NCBI RefSeq assembly: GCF_027497175.1
Contig: NZ_CP114901.1
Span: 5,518,001-5,582,000, forward strand
Direction: 5' to 3'
Origin: Verrucosispora sp. WMMD573
Lineage (GTDB): Bacteria > Actinomycetota > Actinomycetes > Mycobacteriales > Micromonosporaceae
DNA length: 64,000 nucleotides
The notes under the pieces are model-generated. The model did not search any database. It had not been told where the DNA came from and saw only the letters and a list, made by a program, of their open reading frames with translations. Below are positions 9,089 through 16,927 of the stretch, one piece after another; positions within the stretch are counted from its first letter, which is position 1; the number at the start of each line of letters is the position of its first letter. Made by a program: the position numbers and the translations under genes.

Positions 9089-9376
9089 CTACAAACCCGG
9101 CCGAAGGTCCGGGCTCGGGTGTGGTCGTTGTTCGGGCAGGTCCCGGCCGAGTGCTGCCTCGACCAGATCAACGAAGGCGTGACCGGTCTGTACGTCGAGC
9201 AGCGTGTTCCATCTCAGGTCGATCTGCCAGCGTTCCCGAGCCCAGGCGACCAGCTCGACGAACCGCAACGAATCCATATGCGGCAGATCGGACAGCTTTG
9301 CAGCCAGGTCAATCTCCTCCAGACCGACCTCGCACACGGCGGCGACCTGCTGCCGCACCTCTTCAATGATGGTCAT
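9089..9376 (-). CDS. Orphan acyl carrier protein
   Basis: 95-residue carrier protein. The phosphopantetheine attachment motif is in LPHMDSLRFVELV (the serine of DSL, about residue 36), with flanking helices typical of the PP-binding fold and an amphipathic helix II reading RFVELVAWARERWQI. It would be modified by a PPTase and carry an acyl or aminoacyl group as a thioester. AGGAGG lies seven bases before the ATG, one of the best ribosome-binding sites in the window. No ketosynthase, adenylation or transferase gene adjoins it, so its partner enzymes are elsewhere; decayed sequence flanks it on both sides. Confidence 0.82.
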   Translation of the reverse strand: MTIIEEVRQQVAAVCEVGLEEIDLAAKLSDLPHMDSLRFVELVAWARERWQIDLRWNTLLDVQTGHAFVDLVEAALGRDLPEQRPHPSPDLRPGL

Positions 9377-9669
9377 TCGTATTCCTCCTGTACCGGACAG
9401 CTGCTTGCCCGGCTTCGACCGCCGAGATCACCGTCTGAATGCTCAGACGCAGGAACGATCGCGGAGTTCAGACTTGTGATCCTGACCGCCGCAGCGGCCG
9501 TTGTCGGTCGACCCAAAGTCGATCCCCGGGGCCCGAAACACGCCGCCGAGATCGAACCGCGTGAAGCGGCATGGCGTGCGGAACCGCCCGCCGAAGCGCC
9601 ATGCCCTCGTCGGCAGCACCCAGACGGCGCTGACCGGCAAGCCGCCGAGCAGCCGGCCGCCTCGCCGCG

Positions 9670-10024
9670 GCTGAACGCCCTCTGCGCGAATTTCCTGTCC
9701 CATCTCGAGGAGAGCACCCTGGCGGCTGTTTTTTCGTGGCGGTCAACGCCGAGTTCGACACCCGCCCGGCGTGGTTCGCGATCGCCTCACCCAGTTGCAC
9801 ACGAGCTGGCTGCGAACTCTGGAGGCTCAGTACGCCGCAGCCCGGCGGCCGGTCTGCTCGACGGTGACGCCGAGCCCGAGCGGGTCGCCTTCGGGCTCAA
9901 CGCCTACCTGCACCTGGCCAACAACATGTACATGCTCTATCGCGACAGCGCCTACCGTGAGCGGGCACGCCGAAGTATCGCCAGCCGCCTCGGGACACAT
10001 CCTCACGAGGTGGTCGAGGGATAG
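9670..10024 (+). pseudogene. Frameshifted C-terminal half of a TetR regulator
   Basis: Four consecutive segments in shifting frames assemble a typical TetR ligand-binding domain: NFLSHLEESTLA, GGCFFVAVNAEFDTRP, VVRDRLTQLHTSWLRTLEAQ, and DGDAEPERVAFGLNAYLHLA onward to the stop at 10022. Three frameshifts are needed and no helix-turn-helix region is found upstream. The regulator is dead. It is unclear whether it once controlled a neighbouring gene. Confidence 0.65.
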
Positions 10025-10740
10025 GTGCCCATCGAGTCGTCGAGCCGTCGCCCCTTCAGCCGGGCCGCGTCGAACTGACGGCCCAGGATCTCGGCCATGG
10101 GAACAGCGGTCCGGGTGACCTCGCGGTCGGCGATCGCCGCCTCATCTGCCCAAAGCGCGGGAGAGATCGCGATTCCCTGATCGGCGCGGAGCGCCATGAC
10201 GTCTTGACGCCACATCGGCCAGAGCCGGCCGTCGTAGAAGTGCGGTAGATCGCCGGACACGCACCAGGCCAGCCATTCACTGTGAGACATCTTCATTCGG
10301 GCCCAGCTCAACGTCGCCGGGTCGAAGTAGATCACCTCGCCCGGCACGCCAGGCCGCCCGGCTCCCGGCCGCAGGCCATTGAGAAAGAAGATGCCGCCCA
10401 GCACGTCGTGCGCGACGATCAGCCCCTCGGTTGGGGTCCACATTCGGTCGACGTCCACCGGAAAGTCGTTGACCTGACCGATGCTGGGCAGGCTCTCCTC
10501 CGGGCACGGCGAGCCGCCAAGGATACGCAGCCAACCGTCGTAGAGAAGTATTCCACCGCTGTTCAGCGCGATGGCGCCAAGCGACGAGTTAGCCGCGACC
10601 TGAAGCTGGCACAGACTGGCAACGGCCTTGTCGTGGTCGGCCGGAAGAATTCGCGGCGCGGCGAAGCTGCGCGACAACACATCCACCAGGATGAGCCACG
10701 AGGTCTGGTCGTTCTCGACGACGTTCAGCTCACTCGTCAT
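10003..10740 (-). CDS. DUF2625 family protein
   Basis: About 245 residues, the usual length of DUF2625 proteins, cytosolic and of unknown function. The diagnostic series is present: SLGAIALNSGGILLYDGWLR, LIVAHDVLGGIFFLNG, a VIYFDPATLSWARMKMSHSE segment, FYDGRLWPMWRQDV, and DQGIAISPALW followed by the VPMAEI tail. The ATG at 10740 was selected because the extra 22 residues of the longer frame (to 10806) are unlike the family; no strong ribosome-binding site is visible for either. It overlaps the dead TetR tail by a few codons on the opposite strand. Confidence 0.85.
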   Translation of the reverse strand: MTSELNVVENDQTSWLILVDVLSRSFAAPRILPADHDKAVASLCQLQVAANSSLGAIALNSGGILLYDGWLRILGGSPCPEESLPSIGQVNDFPVDVDRMWTPTEGLIVAHDVLGGIFFLNGLRPGAGRPGVPGEVIYFDPATLSWARMKMSHSEWLAWCVSGDLPHFYDGRLWPMWRQDVMALRADQGIAISPALWADEAAIADREVTRTAVPMAEILGRQFDAARLKGRRLDDSMGTYPSTTS

Positions 10741-11044
10741 CGGTGCACGCTTGTCCCGGAAGCTGCGGCTAAACGCCACGCCTCCGGTCGCCCGGTGAAT
10801 GCGCATCGGCGCGAAGTCGGGTGTCCCATACTCGACACGACGGACCCCGGACCAACAAGTTCAGCGTCCGCCGAGTGCTCGTACGGCTCTCACCGGGTCG
10901 AGGCGCGCCAGAAAGGCAGCGCAGCCGACAGGCCCCACCGAACGGAAGGCCGACCGGGCACGAGCCGGCACCTACCCGCTCGGTGCACGACTACGTGCAC
11001 AGGCCAGCGTTGGGCAGTACCAGCACCTTCGAACTATGGCGCAT
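10741..11044. other. Gene-free interval
   Basis: About 300 bases between the DUF2625 start and the stop of the SnoaL-like gene. No coding pattern, repeat or RNA was recognised. Confidence 0.4.
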
Positions 11045-11407
11045 CTACGGCTCGATGACGAGACGGGTGATCCGTTCGCCGTCGAGGGTGAAGCGGTAGT
11101 GCAGGTCAACCATGCGTCCCGGAAAGTCACCCTCCAGATGCTGGACGATGTCCCATCCCGCCTCGCCGCCGTGGGTAGCACTGACGAACTCGGTCGTATA
11201 CGTGTACTCGGAGGACGACCTCTCAAGCCAGCCCCGGATCTTGTCGCGGCCGTGATAGGTACGCCCTTCGTCCGTCACGAGCGCGTCGAGGGCGAAGGCG
11301 TCGATCGCCGTCTTCGTGTCGCGTGCCTCGTGCGCGGGCAAGAATGTGGTGATGGCGGCCGGCAGCTCATCCCAGGTGAACTTCCCGCCTTCGCTCGATG
11401 CCGTCAT
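11045..11407 (-). CDS. SnoaL/NTF2-like family protein
   Basis: 120-residue protein with the cone-shaped NTF2/SnoaL-like fold, recognisable by AHEARDTKTAIDAFALDALV, DEGRTYHGRDKIRGWLERS and the final HYRFTLDGERITRLVIEP strands. Family members are small ligand-binding or polyketide cyclase-like enzymes; the substrate is unknown. The gene sits directly behind a MerR-type promoter at 11414-11444, with the ATG six bases after the -10 hexamer, so its mRNA is probably leaderless. The MerR regulator gene lies 0.4 kb upstream on the same strand and is the obvious candidate controller. Confidence 0.88.
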   Translation of the reverse strand: MTASSEGGKFTWDELPAAITTFLPAHEARDTKTAIDAFALDALVTDEGRTYHGRDKIRGWLERSSSEYTYTTEFVSATHGGEAGWDIVQHLEGDFPGRMVDLHYRFTLDGERITRLVIEP

Positions 11408-11413
11408 GACCTC

Positions 11414-11444
11414 ACGTTCGACCCTCTCCCCGGGAGAGGGTCAA
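11414..11444 (-). promoter_or_regulatory. MerR-type promoter/operator of the SnoaL-like gene
   Basis: Read on the minus strand: TTGACC (11439-11444), a 19-base spacer, then GAACGT (11414-11419), six bases and the ATG. The spacer is filled by a 23-base perfect dyad, 11420-11442, with arms GACCCTCTCCC and GGGAGAGGGTC around one base. A 19-base spacer with a central dyad is the hallmark of MerR-family activation. Confidence 0.75.
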
Positions 11445-11821
11445 CCTGAAGGAGAGCGCCGAGGGTGACGGCAAGACGGGCATGACCGGCGGAAAGATCA
11501 TCACGGTCGCACCGCCATGCCGATCGCTATGGGTGAGTCAGGCGCGGCGGCGAGCTTGGCGGCAACGCTCGACGTCACCGGCCAGGTCGACGGGGCTCAT
11601 CTCTCGGCCAGATGGTCGAGCCGCACGCGGTGGGCGGCCCGATCCGTCGGGTCGAGCACGGGATGACGAACCGCCGACAGCCGGCCAGGGCTGACTACCT
11701 GACCCGGGCGGCCCGACGACAGTCAGAACGCCTCCGAAAGGGGTTAAGGCCCCGGTCAAGCAGACGCGGCACGACGGCGAGGTCACAAAGACGTACGACC
11801 TCGTCTGAAGTAGCCGCGGCA
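11445..11821. other. Gene-free interval
   Basis: Between the MerR gene and the SnoaL promoter. The minus strand has loosely coding-like stretches near 11540-11690 but no start, ribosome-binding site or recognisable family. Probably decayed. Confidence 0.35.
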
Positions 11822-12637
11822 TCAGGCCGGGGTGAGCCGGAAGACGGGCCAGCCGATCTCGGTGCGCCATCGCTGGTCGTTGTCGACGTCGCGAGGACCG
11901 ACCAGGTAGGTCTCATGGACCGGGCCGCCGACGACGAGAGTGTGCGAGGCTACCCAGGCACCCAGCCGGCCATAGGAGACGTCGATGTCGTCGTGCCGGC
12001 CCGCGTGCACGGTCACCGCGAGGTCCGCCGACGGCAGCTCAAGGATCGTGATCCGGCCGCAGGCCACCGGACGGCGGACCGGACGGAAGACGGTCATGGC
12101 ACCGACGCACTCGGTGAAGAGCTCGTTGGTGTAGAGCCCGCCTGGCGCTCCGGTGCGCTCGGCGGGGGGAAAGGCCGCGTCCAGCTCGTCCATGGCCGTG
12201 TCGAACCAGCCTACCGCTTCCTCCAACCGGACGGCCGGTGTGCTGATCGCCGCCACCGACCGGGCCGGAACCGAGCGCATCTCGACTTCGAGTTCGTCCG
12301 CCTCCGGGCGCAGCAACTGGCGCAGCGACACGACCGCCGCCCGCGTACGGTCGAGCTCGGCCTCCAGCCGGCGCAGATGACCGGCGAGGAGCTCGGTCCT
12401 CTGCTGCGGGTCTTCGGCCGCCAGGATGGACTTGACCTCGACCAATGGCATGTCCAGCTCGCGAAGCCGTTGGATGACCTGCGCGGTCGCGATCTGGTCG
12501 GGGTTGTAGTACCGATAGTTCGTGAACGGGTCCACCGTTGCCGGTTCCAGCAACCCGGCCTCGTGATAGCGGCGCAGGGTCCGCACGCTCAGGTGGCTGA
12601 GCGTGGCGAACTCGCCGATGGTCAAGCCGTTGCGCAT
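11822..12637 (-). CDS. MerR-family regulator with GyrI-like effector domain
   Basis: 271-residue transcription factor. N-terminal winged helix MRNGLTIGEFATLSHLSVRT with the RRYHEAGLLEPA wing, then FTNYRYYNPDQIATAQVIQR, a dimerisation coiled coil up to about residue 110, and a GyrI-like ligand-binding domain (VPARSVAAI, TECVGAMTVFRP, AVTVHAGRHDDIDVSYGRLG). Such proteins act as drug- or metabolite-responsive activators that untwist 19-base-spaced promoters. The ATG at 12637 is preferred: GGAGA lies eight bases upstream, whereas the ATG at 12652 abuts GGAGG. The dyads at 11420 and 21786 are its probable targets. Confidence 0.92.
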   Translation of the reverse strand: MRNGLTIGEFATLSHLSVRTLRRYHEAGLLEPATVDPFTNYRYYNPDQIATAQVIQRLRELDMPLVEVKSILAAEDPQQRTELLAGHLRRLEAELDRTRAAVVSLRQLLRPEADELEVEMRSVPARSVAAISTPAVRLEEAVGWFDTAMDELDAAFPPAERTGAPGGLYTNELFTECVGAMTVFRPVRRPVACGRITILELPSADLAVTVHAGRHDDIDVSYGRLGAWVASHTLVVGGPVHETYLVGPRDVDNDQRWRTEIGWPVFRLTPA

Positions 12638-12956
12638 CTTCTCAGTCTCCATCCTCCGACCTCGTGCGAGTAACCAAGCGACAGATGATCCTCGACGACA
12701 CCAGCCGACCCGTCGGCCTGCGCCCGGAAGATCTTGCGCCGGCAACGTGCTCGTTTTCCGGGGGGCCTCCGTAATTGTCCGACGGTCTGGTGCGGGAGAC
12801 GTTGAGACACGTCCATCCATTCGATGGGGGTTCAGGTGCCGTACGCCGTCAGCGACCTCCGGCCGCCACTGCGACGAAGCCAACTTGAGAACATCCACTT
12901 CTCGCGCCACATGTTTGATGCCAGTTGATCGGCGGGCCACTACAAACGACCTTCAT

Positions 12957-13380
12957 GCCCGCCGAGTGGCGCTATCGGTGACTACGGCCATGCACGAGCT
13001 CGCCGTACGCGAGGCATTCTCGAATCTGTCCACCGCCGATTTTTACGCCATGTGACAGGCTAACTCGCGTTTCGCCGAAGCCCTGCGGTCCGACAACGTG
13101 GAAGCGGCTGTCGCCGCCGACGACCAATTCCACGAGGTTGCGGTCATCGCCTCCGGCGATGCCGCTCTGCGGAAGGTGCTCGAGCAGTTCACGCCCCCAC
13201 AGCGCAGCCGAGCGACTCAGATTCTCCTCACTCGGCGGCTGCGACCCGGTCCGCCAACACGACCGGCTCGTCGAGCTGAGCGAGTCCGGCGACGTCGAGG
13301 CCGCGGTGGCCGCGACCGGGCCAACTGGCTGACTCTGGCGCCCCTGCTGGGCCACCCCGGTGCCGGTTCGGCCTTAAGCT
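12957..13380 (+). pseudogene. Decayed GntR regulator (FCD effector domain)
   Basis: The reading TTAMHELAVREAFSNLSTAD hits an in-frame TGA at 13053 and then continues in the same frame as ANSRFAEALRSDNVEAAVAA and DDQFHEVAVIASGDAALRKV. It then shifts frame for RLRFSSLGGCDPVRQHDRLV and returns for NWLTLAPLLG. This is the complete order of a FadR/GntR-type FCD domain. The DNA-binding half is gone and the 320 bases upstream (12638-12956) show nothing. One stop and two frameshifts make it a clear pseudogene. Confidence 0.7.
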
Positions 13381-13451
13381 GATCGCGGCTCGGGCGGCGT
13401 CGAGCACGGCGCGGTCTCGGGTTCGGTGCTGGTTGGCAACGCGGCGCTGGC

Positions 13452-13640
13452 GTGCCCGATGTCGCCATCGAGGGCCATGCCCTGGGCGGGCCGATACCGC
13501 GTACATCGGCGGGGCCGCTGACCGAGCTTCTCGCCACCGGACACTGGCTGGCCGCCGCCGAACGGCCGGCCTATCTGCGATGCGTCGGCCTCACAAGACT
13601 CGCTGTCTTCGGGATTCGGTCGACCGCACCACGATTGCCC
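13452..13640 (+). pseudogene. Remnant of LysR effector domain
   Basis: The frame around 13500-13560 reads GPLTELLATGHWLAAAERPA, and further on TRLAVFGIRSTAPRLPILVI. This closely follows the C-terminal part of LysR substrate-binding domains (usual pattern: LTEFLATG-WL-AA ... VLPV ... WP-AI-TLK). It is only about 60 codons long, with no helix-turn-helix upstream. It lies directly after the dead GntR gene. Confidence 0.5.
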
Positions 13641-13689
13641 ATTCTAGTTATTCCGGAATCGACTCCACATCGGCGTAACTAACATTTAA

Positions 13690-13699
13690 GTAATATTAC
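13690..13699. promoter_or_regulatory. AT-rich GTAATATTAC palindrome before sigma-factor gene
   Basis: Perfect 10-base palindrome in an unusually AT-rich 70-base stretch upstream of the ECF sigma factor gene, probably part of its promoter region. Confidence 0.35.
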
Positions 13700-13756
13700 A
13701 CAGGTACCTCTTTACACTTTTCCCGAAGCTACCGGATTGCTACGGGGATGAATTCT

Positions 13757-14272
13757 ATGACCACCGCAACAAGCGTTACCGACGCGCAGATGCGGGAGAT
13801 CCACCATAACAACGGCGGGGCATTGCTCTGCTTCCTGCGGAGCCTGGTCCCCACCACCGCCTCGCACACCGCCGAGGACCTGGCGCAGGAGACCATGCTC
13901 CGCGCTTGGCGGAACCTCGACGCCGTGCCGCGCGAGCCCGAGTCGCAGCGGCGCTGGCTGTTCACCGTGGCCCGCCGGCTGGTCATCGACGCGCACCGCA
14001 AGCGGCAGTCGCGACCCGTGGAGGTCAATCTCCTCGGCATCGAGCCCGCCGCGTCCGGATGGGAATCCGCCGAGACGGTCATCGCGAAGCTCACGCTGCA
14101 TGACGCCGTCAGGGAACTCAGCACCGCCCACCGCTCGGTCCTCCATGAACTTTATGTCGAGGGCTGCACCCTGGACGAGGCTGCGGCCCGGCTCGGCGTC
14201 CCAGTCGGGACCGTCAAGTCACGGGCCCACTACGCCATGCGTCAACTCCGAAACGCCCTGCTGACCGGCTGA
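13757..14272 (+). CDS. ECF-type RNA polymerase sigma factor
   Basis: 171-residue sigma-70 family protein with only regions 2 and 4. Region 2 shows GALLCFLRSL, HTAEDLAQETMLRAWRNLD and RRWLFTVARRLVIDAHRKR; region 4 shows AVRELSTAHRSVLHELYVEG with the helix-turn-helix TLDEAAARLGVPVGTVKSRA. The start at 13757 has GGGGA eight bases upstream and is preferred to 13748. No anti-sigma gene follows. The next gene downstream encodes a small secreted protein, a plausible but unproven target. The group within ECF sigma factors cannot be assigned with certainty; it is SigL/SigJ-like in length. Confidence 0.92.
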   Translation: MTTATSVTDAQMREIHHNNGGALLCFLRSLVPTTASHTAEDLAQETMLRAWRNLDAVPREPESQRRWLFTVARRLVIDAHRKRQSRPVEVNLLGIEPAASGWESAETVIAKLTLHDAVRELSTAHRSVLHELYVEGCTLDEAAARLGVPVGTVKSRAHYAMRQLRNALLTG

Positions 14273-14500
14273 GCCTGACACCGCGGGCGCCGGCCGACGC
14301 GCCCACGCGGGGAGATGACGGAGTCGTCAGCGCAGCAGACGTACGTTCCGGAAGAAGCTACGGATGAGATGGCCCGATGTTCAGTCCATCGACCGATATT
14401 TTCTGTCGAGATAGTCACCAATCCCTCGGTTGTCGTGGCAAAGAACCCGAGAAAGGCTGTGGGTGGCGCGCCTGACGGAATCGACCCCAGGAGGTTCAGC

Positions 14501-14839
14501 ATGGGCAAGAGAACTCGTATCGTCGCGGGCCTGACCACGGCCGGCGTCGCGGCGCTTGTCGGTCTACAGGCTCAGCCCGCACAGGCCGCTGTCGACGTCC
14601 CAACATCGGGGCTGAGCATCTTCGAGGGCACCTTCGCCAAGATCCTTCTCTACGTCCCCGAGCCGGACGGCACCTGCCTGACGATGCCGCCCACCGCAGC
14701 CTCGCTCACCGGGGAGCGCATCGTCGAGCAGGTCAGCGCCTTCACCGGCCCCAACTGCACCGGGTCCCAGCAGAATCTCGGCACGTTCCGCACCTTCACC
14801 GCCGGCAAGTACCAGTCGTTCCGGTCCTACTCCTTCTAA
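14501..14839 (+). CDS. Small secreted protein, possibly I36/crystallin-like
   Basis: 112-residue precursor. MGKRTRIVAGLTTAGVAALV and the AQAAVD cleavage region form a signal peptide of about 29 residues. The mature part is rich in beta-strand residues with two cysteines, in DGTCLTMPPTAASLTG and FTGPNCTGSQQNL, probably a disulfide. The pattern of a C...P..A-S stretch, Y/F-TGPNC and a final aromatic strand is reminiscent of small secreted peptidase-inhibitor-I36 or beta-gamma-crystallin-like proteins; this is a guess. The ATG at 14501 has AGGAGG eight bases upstream. The frame extends to 14315 without support. Confidence 0.75.
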   Translation: MGKRTRIVAGLTTAGVAALVGLQAQPAQAAVDVPTSGLSIFEGTFAKILLYVPEPDGTCLTMPPTAASLTGERIVEQVSAFTGPNCTGSQQNLGTFRTFTAGKYQSFRSYSF

Positions 14840-15090
14840 TTATGTAGCCGTCTCCGTCGCCTCGTGTGCAGCAGCGCGCGAGGCGGCGGGTCGACCACGC
14901 CCGCCACCCGGCTGCGCGCCACCGCCCGCTACGGGTCGGCTCGGCAGCAGCCCACCCTGGGTCCGGCCCACGACCTGGTGAGCCTGCCGGCTGACATGGT
15001 GCCGACGTGCCGACTTCCACACCGGCAACGTGGTGCCGGCGCGAATCTGGGCCCGCGCCGGCACCGGTAACCAGAAGTACGTTGAGCAGC

Positions 15091-15960
15091 TCAGGCACCG
15101 GCGGGCAGCCGAGTGCCGCGCGGAATGCTGCCGAATTGCCCGGCGTGGAAATCGCGGTAGGCCTGCTCGATCTCGTCGCGTGAGTTCATCACGAACGGAC
15201 CGCTGGCATACACGGTTTCCCCGATGGGCCGCCCGGCGAAGAGCAGTAGCCTGGTTTGCTCGTCCCCGTCGCCGGTGGCAAGCGCAAGCGTGGTCGGCTC
15301 GCCCGGACCCGCCACCGGATCGGACCACGCGATCTGTCCTGCGCGTACACCGCGGCCACCGACCGTCAGCCGGCCGGAGAGCACGTAGGCGAACGCGCGC
15401 TGGTCGCCGTCGAGCAGTTGCCGGTACTCGGTATTCGGGTCCAGCGTGATCAGCATGCCGAGGATCGGCCACTGGTTGACCGCCGGCCCTCGCACCGCCC
15501 GCGTCTCGCCCGATATCAGCTGAATCAGCACGCCGGGCTCGGTGTGGACGGCGTGCATGCCGGCTCGCAGATCCTGATAGCGGGTGGGCACCATCTTCTG
15601 ATCGGCCGGCAGGTTGACCCACATCTGCAGGATGTGCGCGTGCTCCGACCGGGCGGCGACCTCACGGTGGATGATGCCGCGGCCCGCGGTCATCCACTGC
15701 ACGTCTCCGGGCCCGAGCACCCCGGCATGCCCCATGCTGTCACCGTGCTCGAGCGCTCCGTCCAGGATCAGGGTCACGGTTTCCAGGCCGCGGTGCGGAT
15801 GCCAGTCGAACCCGGGCTGGTTGACCAGTTCCTCCCCCATCACCAGGAAGGGGTCGGTCCAGGCGTCCCTGCCCGGCGCGATGATCATTGAGCTTTTGGC
15901 CGACATCCGCGTCGGACCCAACTCCATCTTGTCGAGAACCCGTTGCACTTTCCGCTTCAT
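15091..15960 (-). CDS. Pirin family protein
   Basis: 289-residue double-cupin protein. The N-terminal cupin carries the metal-ligand pattern DWHPHRGLETVTLILDGALE, then HGDSMGHAG, QWMTAGRGIIHREV, and the second cupin contains FAYVLSGRLTVGGRG and LLLFAGRPIGETV. Pirins are cytoplasmic iron-dependent proteins, some with quercetinase activity. AAGAGG precedes the ATG. It is divergent from an HxlR regulator gene, a frequent pairing in actinomycetes, and the 85-base gap holds the regulator's promoter, so HxlR control is likely. The true substrate is unknown. Confidence 0.93.
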   Translation of the reverse strand: MKRKVQRVLDKMELGPTRMSAKSSMIIAPGRDAWTDPFLVMGEELVNQPGFDWHPHRGLETVTLILDGALEHGDSMGHAGVLGPGDVQWMTAGRGIIHREVAARSEHAHILQMWVNLPADQKMVPTRYQDLRAGMHAVHTEPGVLIQLISGETRAVRGPAVNQWPILGMLITLDPNTEYRQLLDGDQRAFAYVLSGRLTVGGRGVRAGQIAWSDPVAGPGEPTTLALATGDGDEQTRLLLFAGRPIGETVYASGPFVMNSRDEIEQAYRDFHAGQFGSIPRGTRLPAGA

Positions 15961-16009
15961 GACGCCTCTTTTCCTTGACTAGAGGGAAGCGTCCTGCGGA
16001 CCGCCACGG

Positions 16010-16045
16010 TTGACAAACGTCACCGAAGCAGCTTACTTTTCAGAA
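16010..16045 (+). promoter_or_regulatory. Promoter of HxlR gene giving a leaderless start
   Basis: TTGACA (16010-16015), an 18-base spacer and TACTTT (16034-16039) are followed after six bases by the GTG at 16046. The predicted transcription start therefore coincides with the start codon. Small dyads overlap both boxes: TGAC-AAAC-GTCA at 16011-16022 and ACTT-TTCAG-AAGT at 16035-16047, possible autoregulatory operators. Confidence 0.6.
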
Positions 16046-16387
16046 GTGACTAGCTCGCGCGAGACCCGGGTCGACGAGGAGAGCTGCCTGCGCATCCTGC
16101 GTGCGATCGACATCATCGGCACCCGCTGGACCGGGCCGATCCTGCTCGCCGGCGCTCGCGGTGCCCGCCGCTTCAAGGAATATCGCGCCATGGTTCCAGG
16201 CATCTCCGACCCGCAGCTGACGCTGCGCCTCAAGCAGTTGCAGGAGCGCCATCTTCTCGAGCGCACCGTCGTCCCCAGCACCCCGGTCCAGATCACCTAC
16301 ACTCTCACCCCCGAGGCCGAACAGCTAATCGCCTCGTTGCAACCGTTGTCGCGGTGGACTGAGCAATATTTCCCGCACGGCGATTGA
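16046..16387 (+). CDS. HxlR-family transcriptional regulator
   Basis: 113-residue winged helix-turn-helix protein. It begins with the typical CLRILRAIDIIGTRWTGPIL, followed by RRFKEYRAMVPGISDPQLTL and RLKQLQERHLLERTVV, the recognition helix and wing. HxlR/DUF24 regulators often sense quinones, aldehydes or oxidants through an N-terminal cysteine; here a cysteine lies in EESCLRIL. The GTG at 16046 is chosen because a consensus promoter places the transcript start there. The frame is open to 16010 but that codon is the -35 box. It is divergent from pirin, which it likely regulates. Confidence 0.9.
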   Translation: MTSSRETRVDEESCLRILRAIDIIGTRWTGPILLAGARGARRFKEYRAMVPGISDPQLTLRLKQLQERHLLERTVVPSTPVQITYTLTPEAEQLIASLQPLSRWTEQYFPHGD

Positions 16388-16417
16388 TCTCTGGGGTCTG
16401 CCGTCCGTCGTAAGGAT

Positions 16418-16918
16418 GTGACCGACAATCTCGCGACCCGCCCGTGGCGTTCCGGCGATCTCGACATGCTTCGGACGTCCGAGTCGCTCTTCGTACCGCA
16501 GACCTACCCTCGACGCTTCCTCGCCGGCTCCCGCCGGTTGCGCCCCTTCCACCTGCTGGTGTCGGACCAGCTGACCGCGTCCGCTCGCCGCTGGACCGGG
16601 CAGGTCGCCGTGGCGGGCGACAGCATCGTCGCGCTTGCCGAATGTGCCTGGGATCCGGCCGATCCGGAGTCACCCACCGTACGGTTGAACGTCGCCGAAG
16701 ACCGACAGGGCACCCGGCTCGGTCACCAGGTCCTGCGCGAGCTGGTCGGCCGCTGTCTGAGCATCGGCCTGCCCACGTTCATCGTCGACTACGCGGCGTC
16801 CAACGTCACGGTGGAATCGATGTTGCAGGCGATAGCCGCCGAGGCCGGCGACCGGTATGCGCCGAGCGGGTCGACGCGGGGTGGCCTCGGCCACCTGACC
16901 GTCCGGGCCGCGAGCTAG
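16418..16918 (+). CDS. Probable GNAT-like acetyltransferase
   Basis: 166 residues. The middle and C-terminal part resemble a GNAT fold: a VALAECAWDP strand, RLNVAEDRQGTRLGHQVLRE (an acetyl-CoA pyrophosphate loop of the QGTRLG type), and LPTFIVDYAASNVTVESMLQ (the late asparagine-containing strand/helix). The N-terminus is less typical. The GTG has AAGGA close upstream. It ends nine bases before the ECF S-component gene, so it is probably the first gene of the import operon. Its acceptor substrate is unknown; assignment is moderate. Confidence 0.65.
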   Translation: MTDNLATRPWRSGDLDMLRTSESLFVPQTYPRRFLAGSRRLRPFHLLVSDQLTASARRWTGQVAVAGDSIVALAECAWDPADPESPTVRLNVAEDRQGTRLGHQVLRELVGRCLSIGLPTFIVDYAASNVTVESMLQAIAAEAGDRYAPSGSTRGGLGHLTVRAAS

Positions 16919-16927
16919 CGCGGGTCG

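Noticed and set aside
8801..10024. 407-codon open frame covering the ACP and TetR region
   Set aside because: Only its last 60 or so codons resemble a protein (TetR end). The rest is antisense to the well-supported acyl carrier protein or noncoding.
16388..16417. TPP riboswitch before the YkoE-like importer
   Set aside because: The interval is only 30 bases and none of the conserved TPP-box strings are present.
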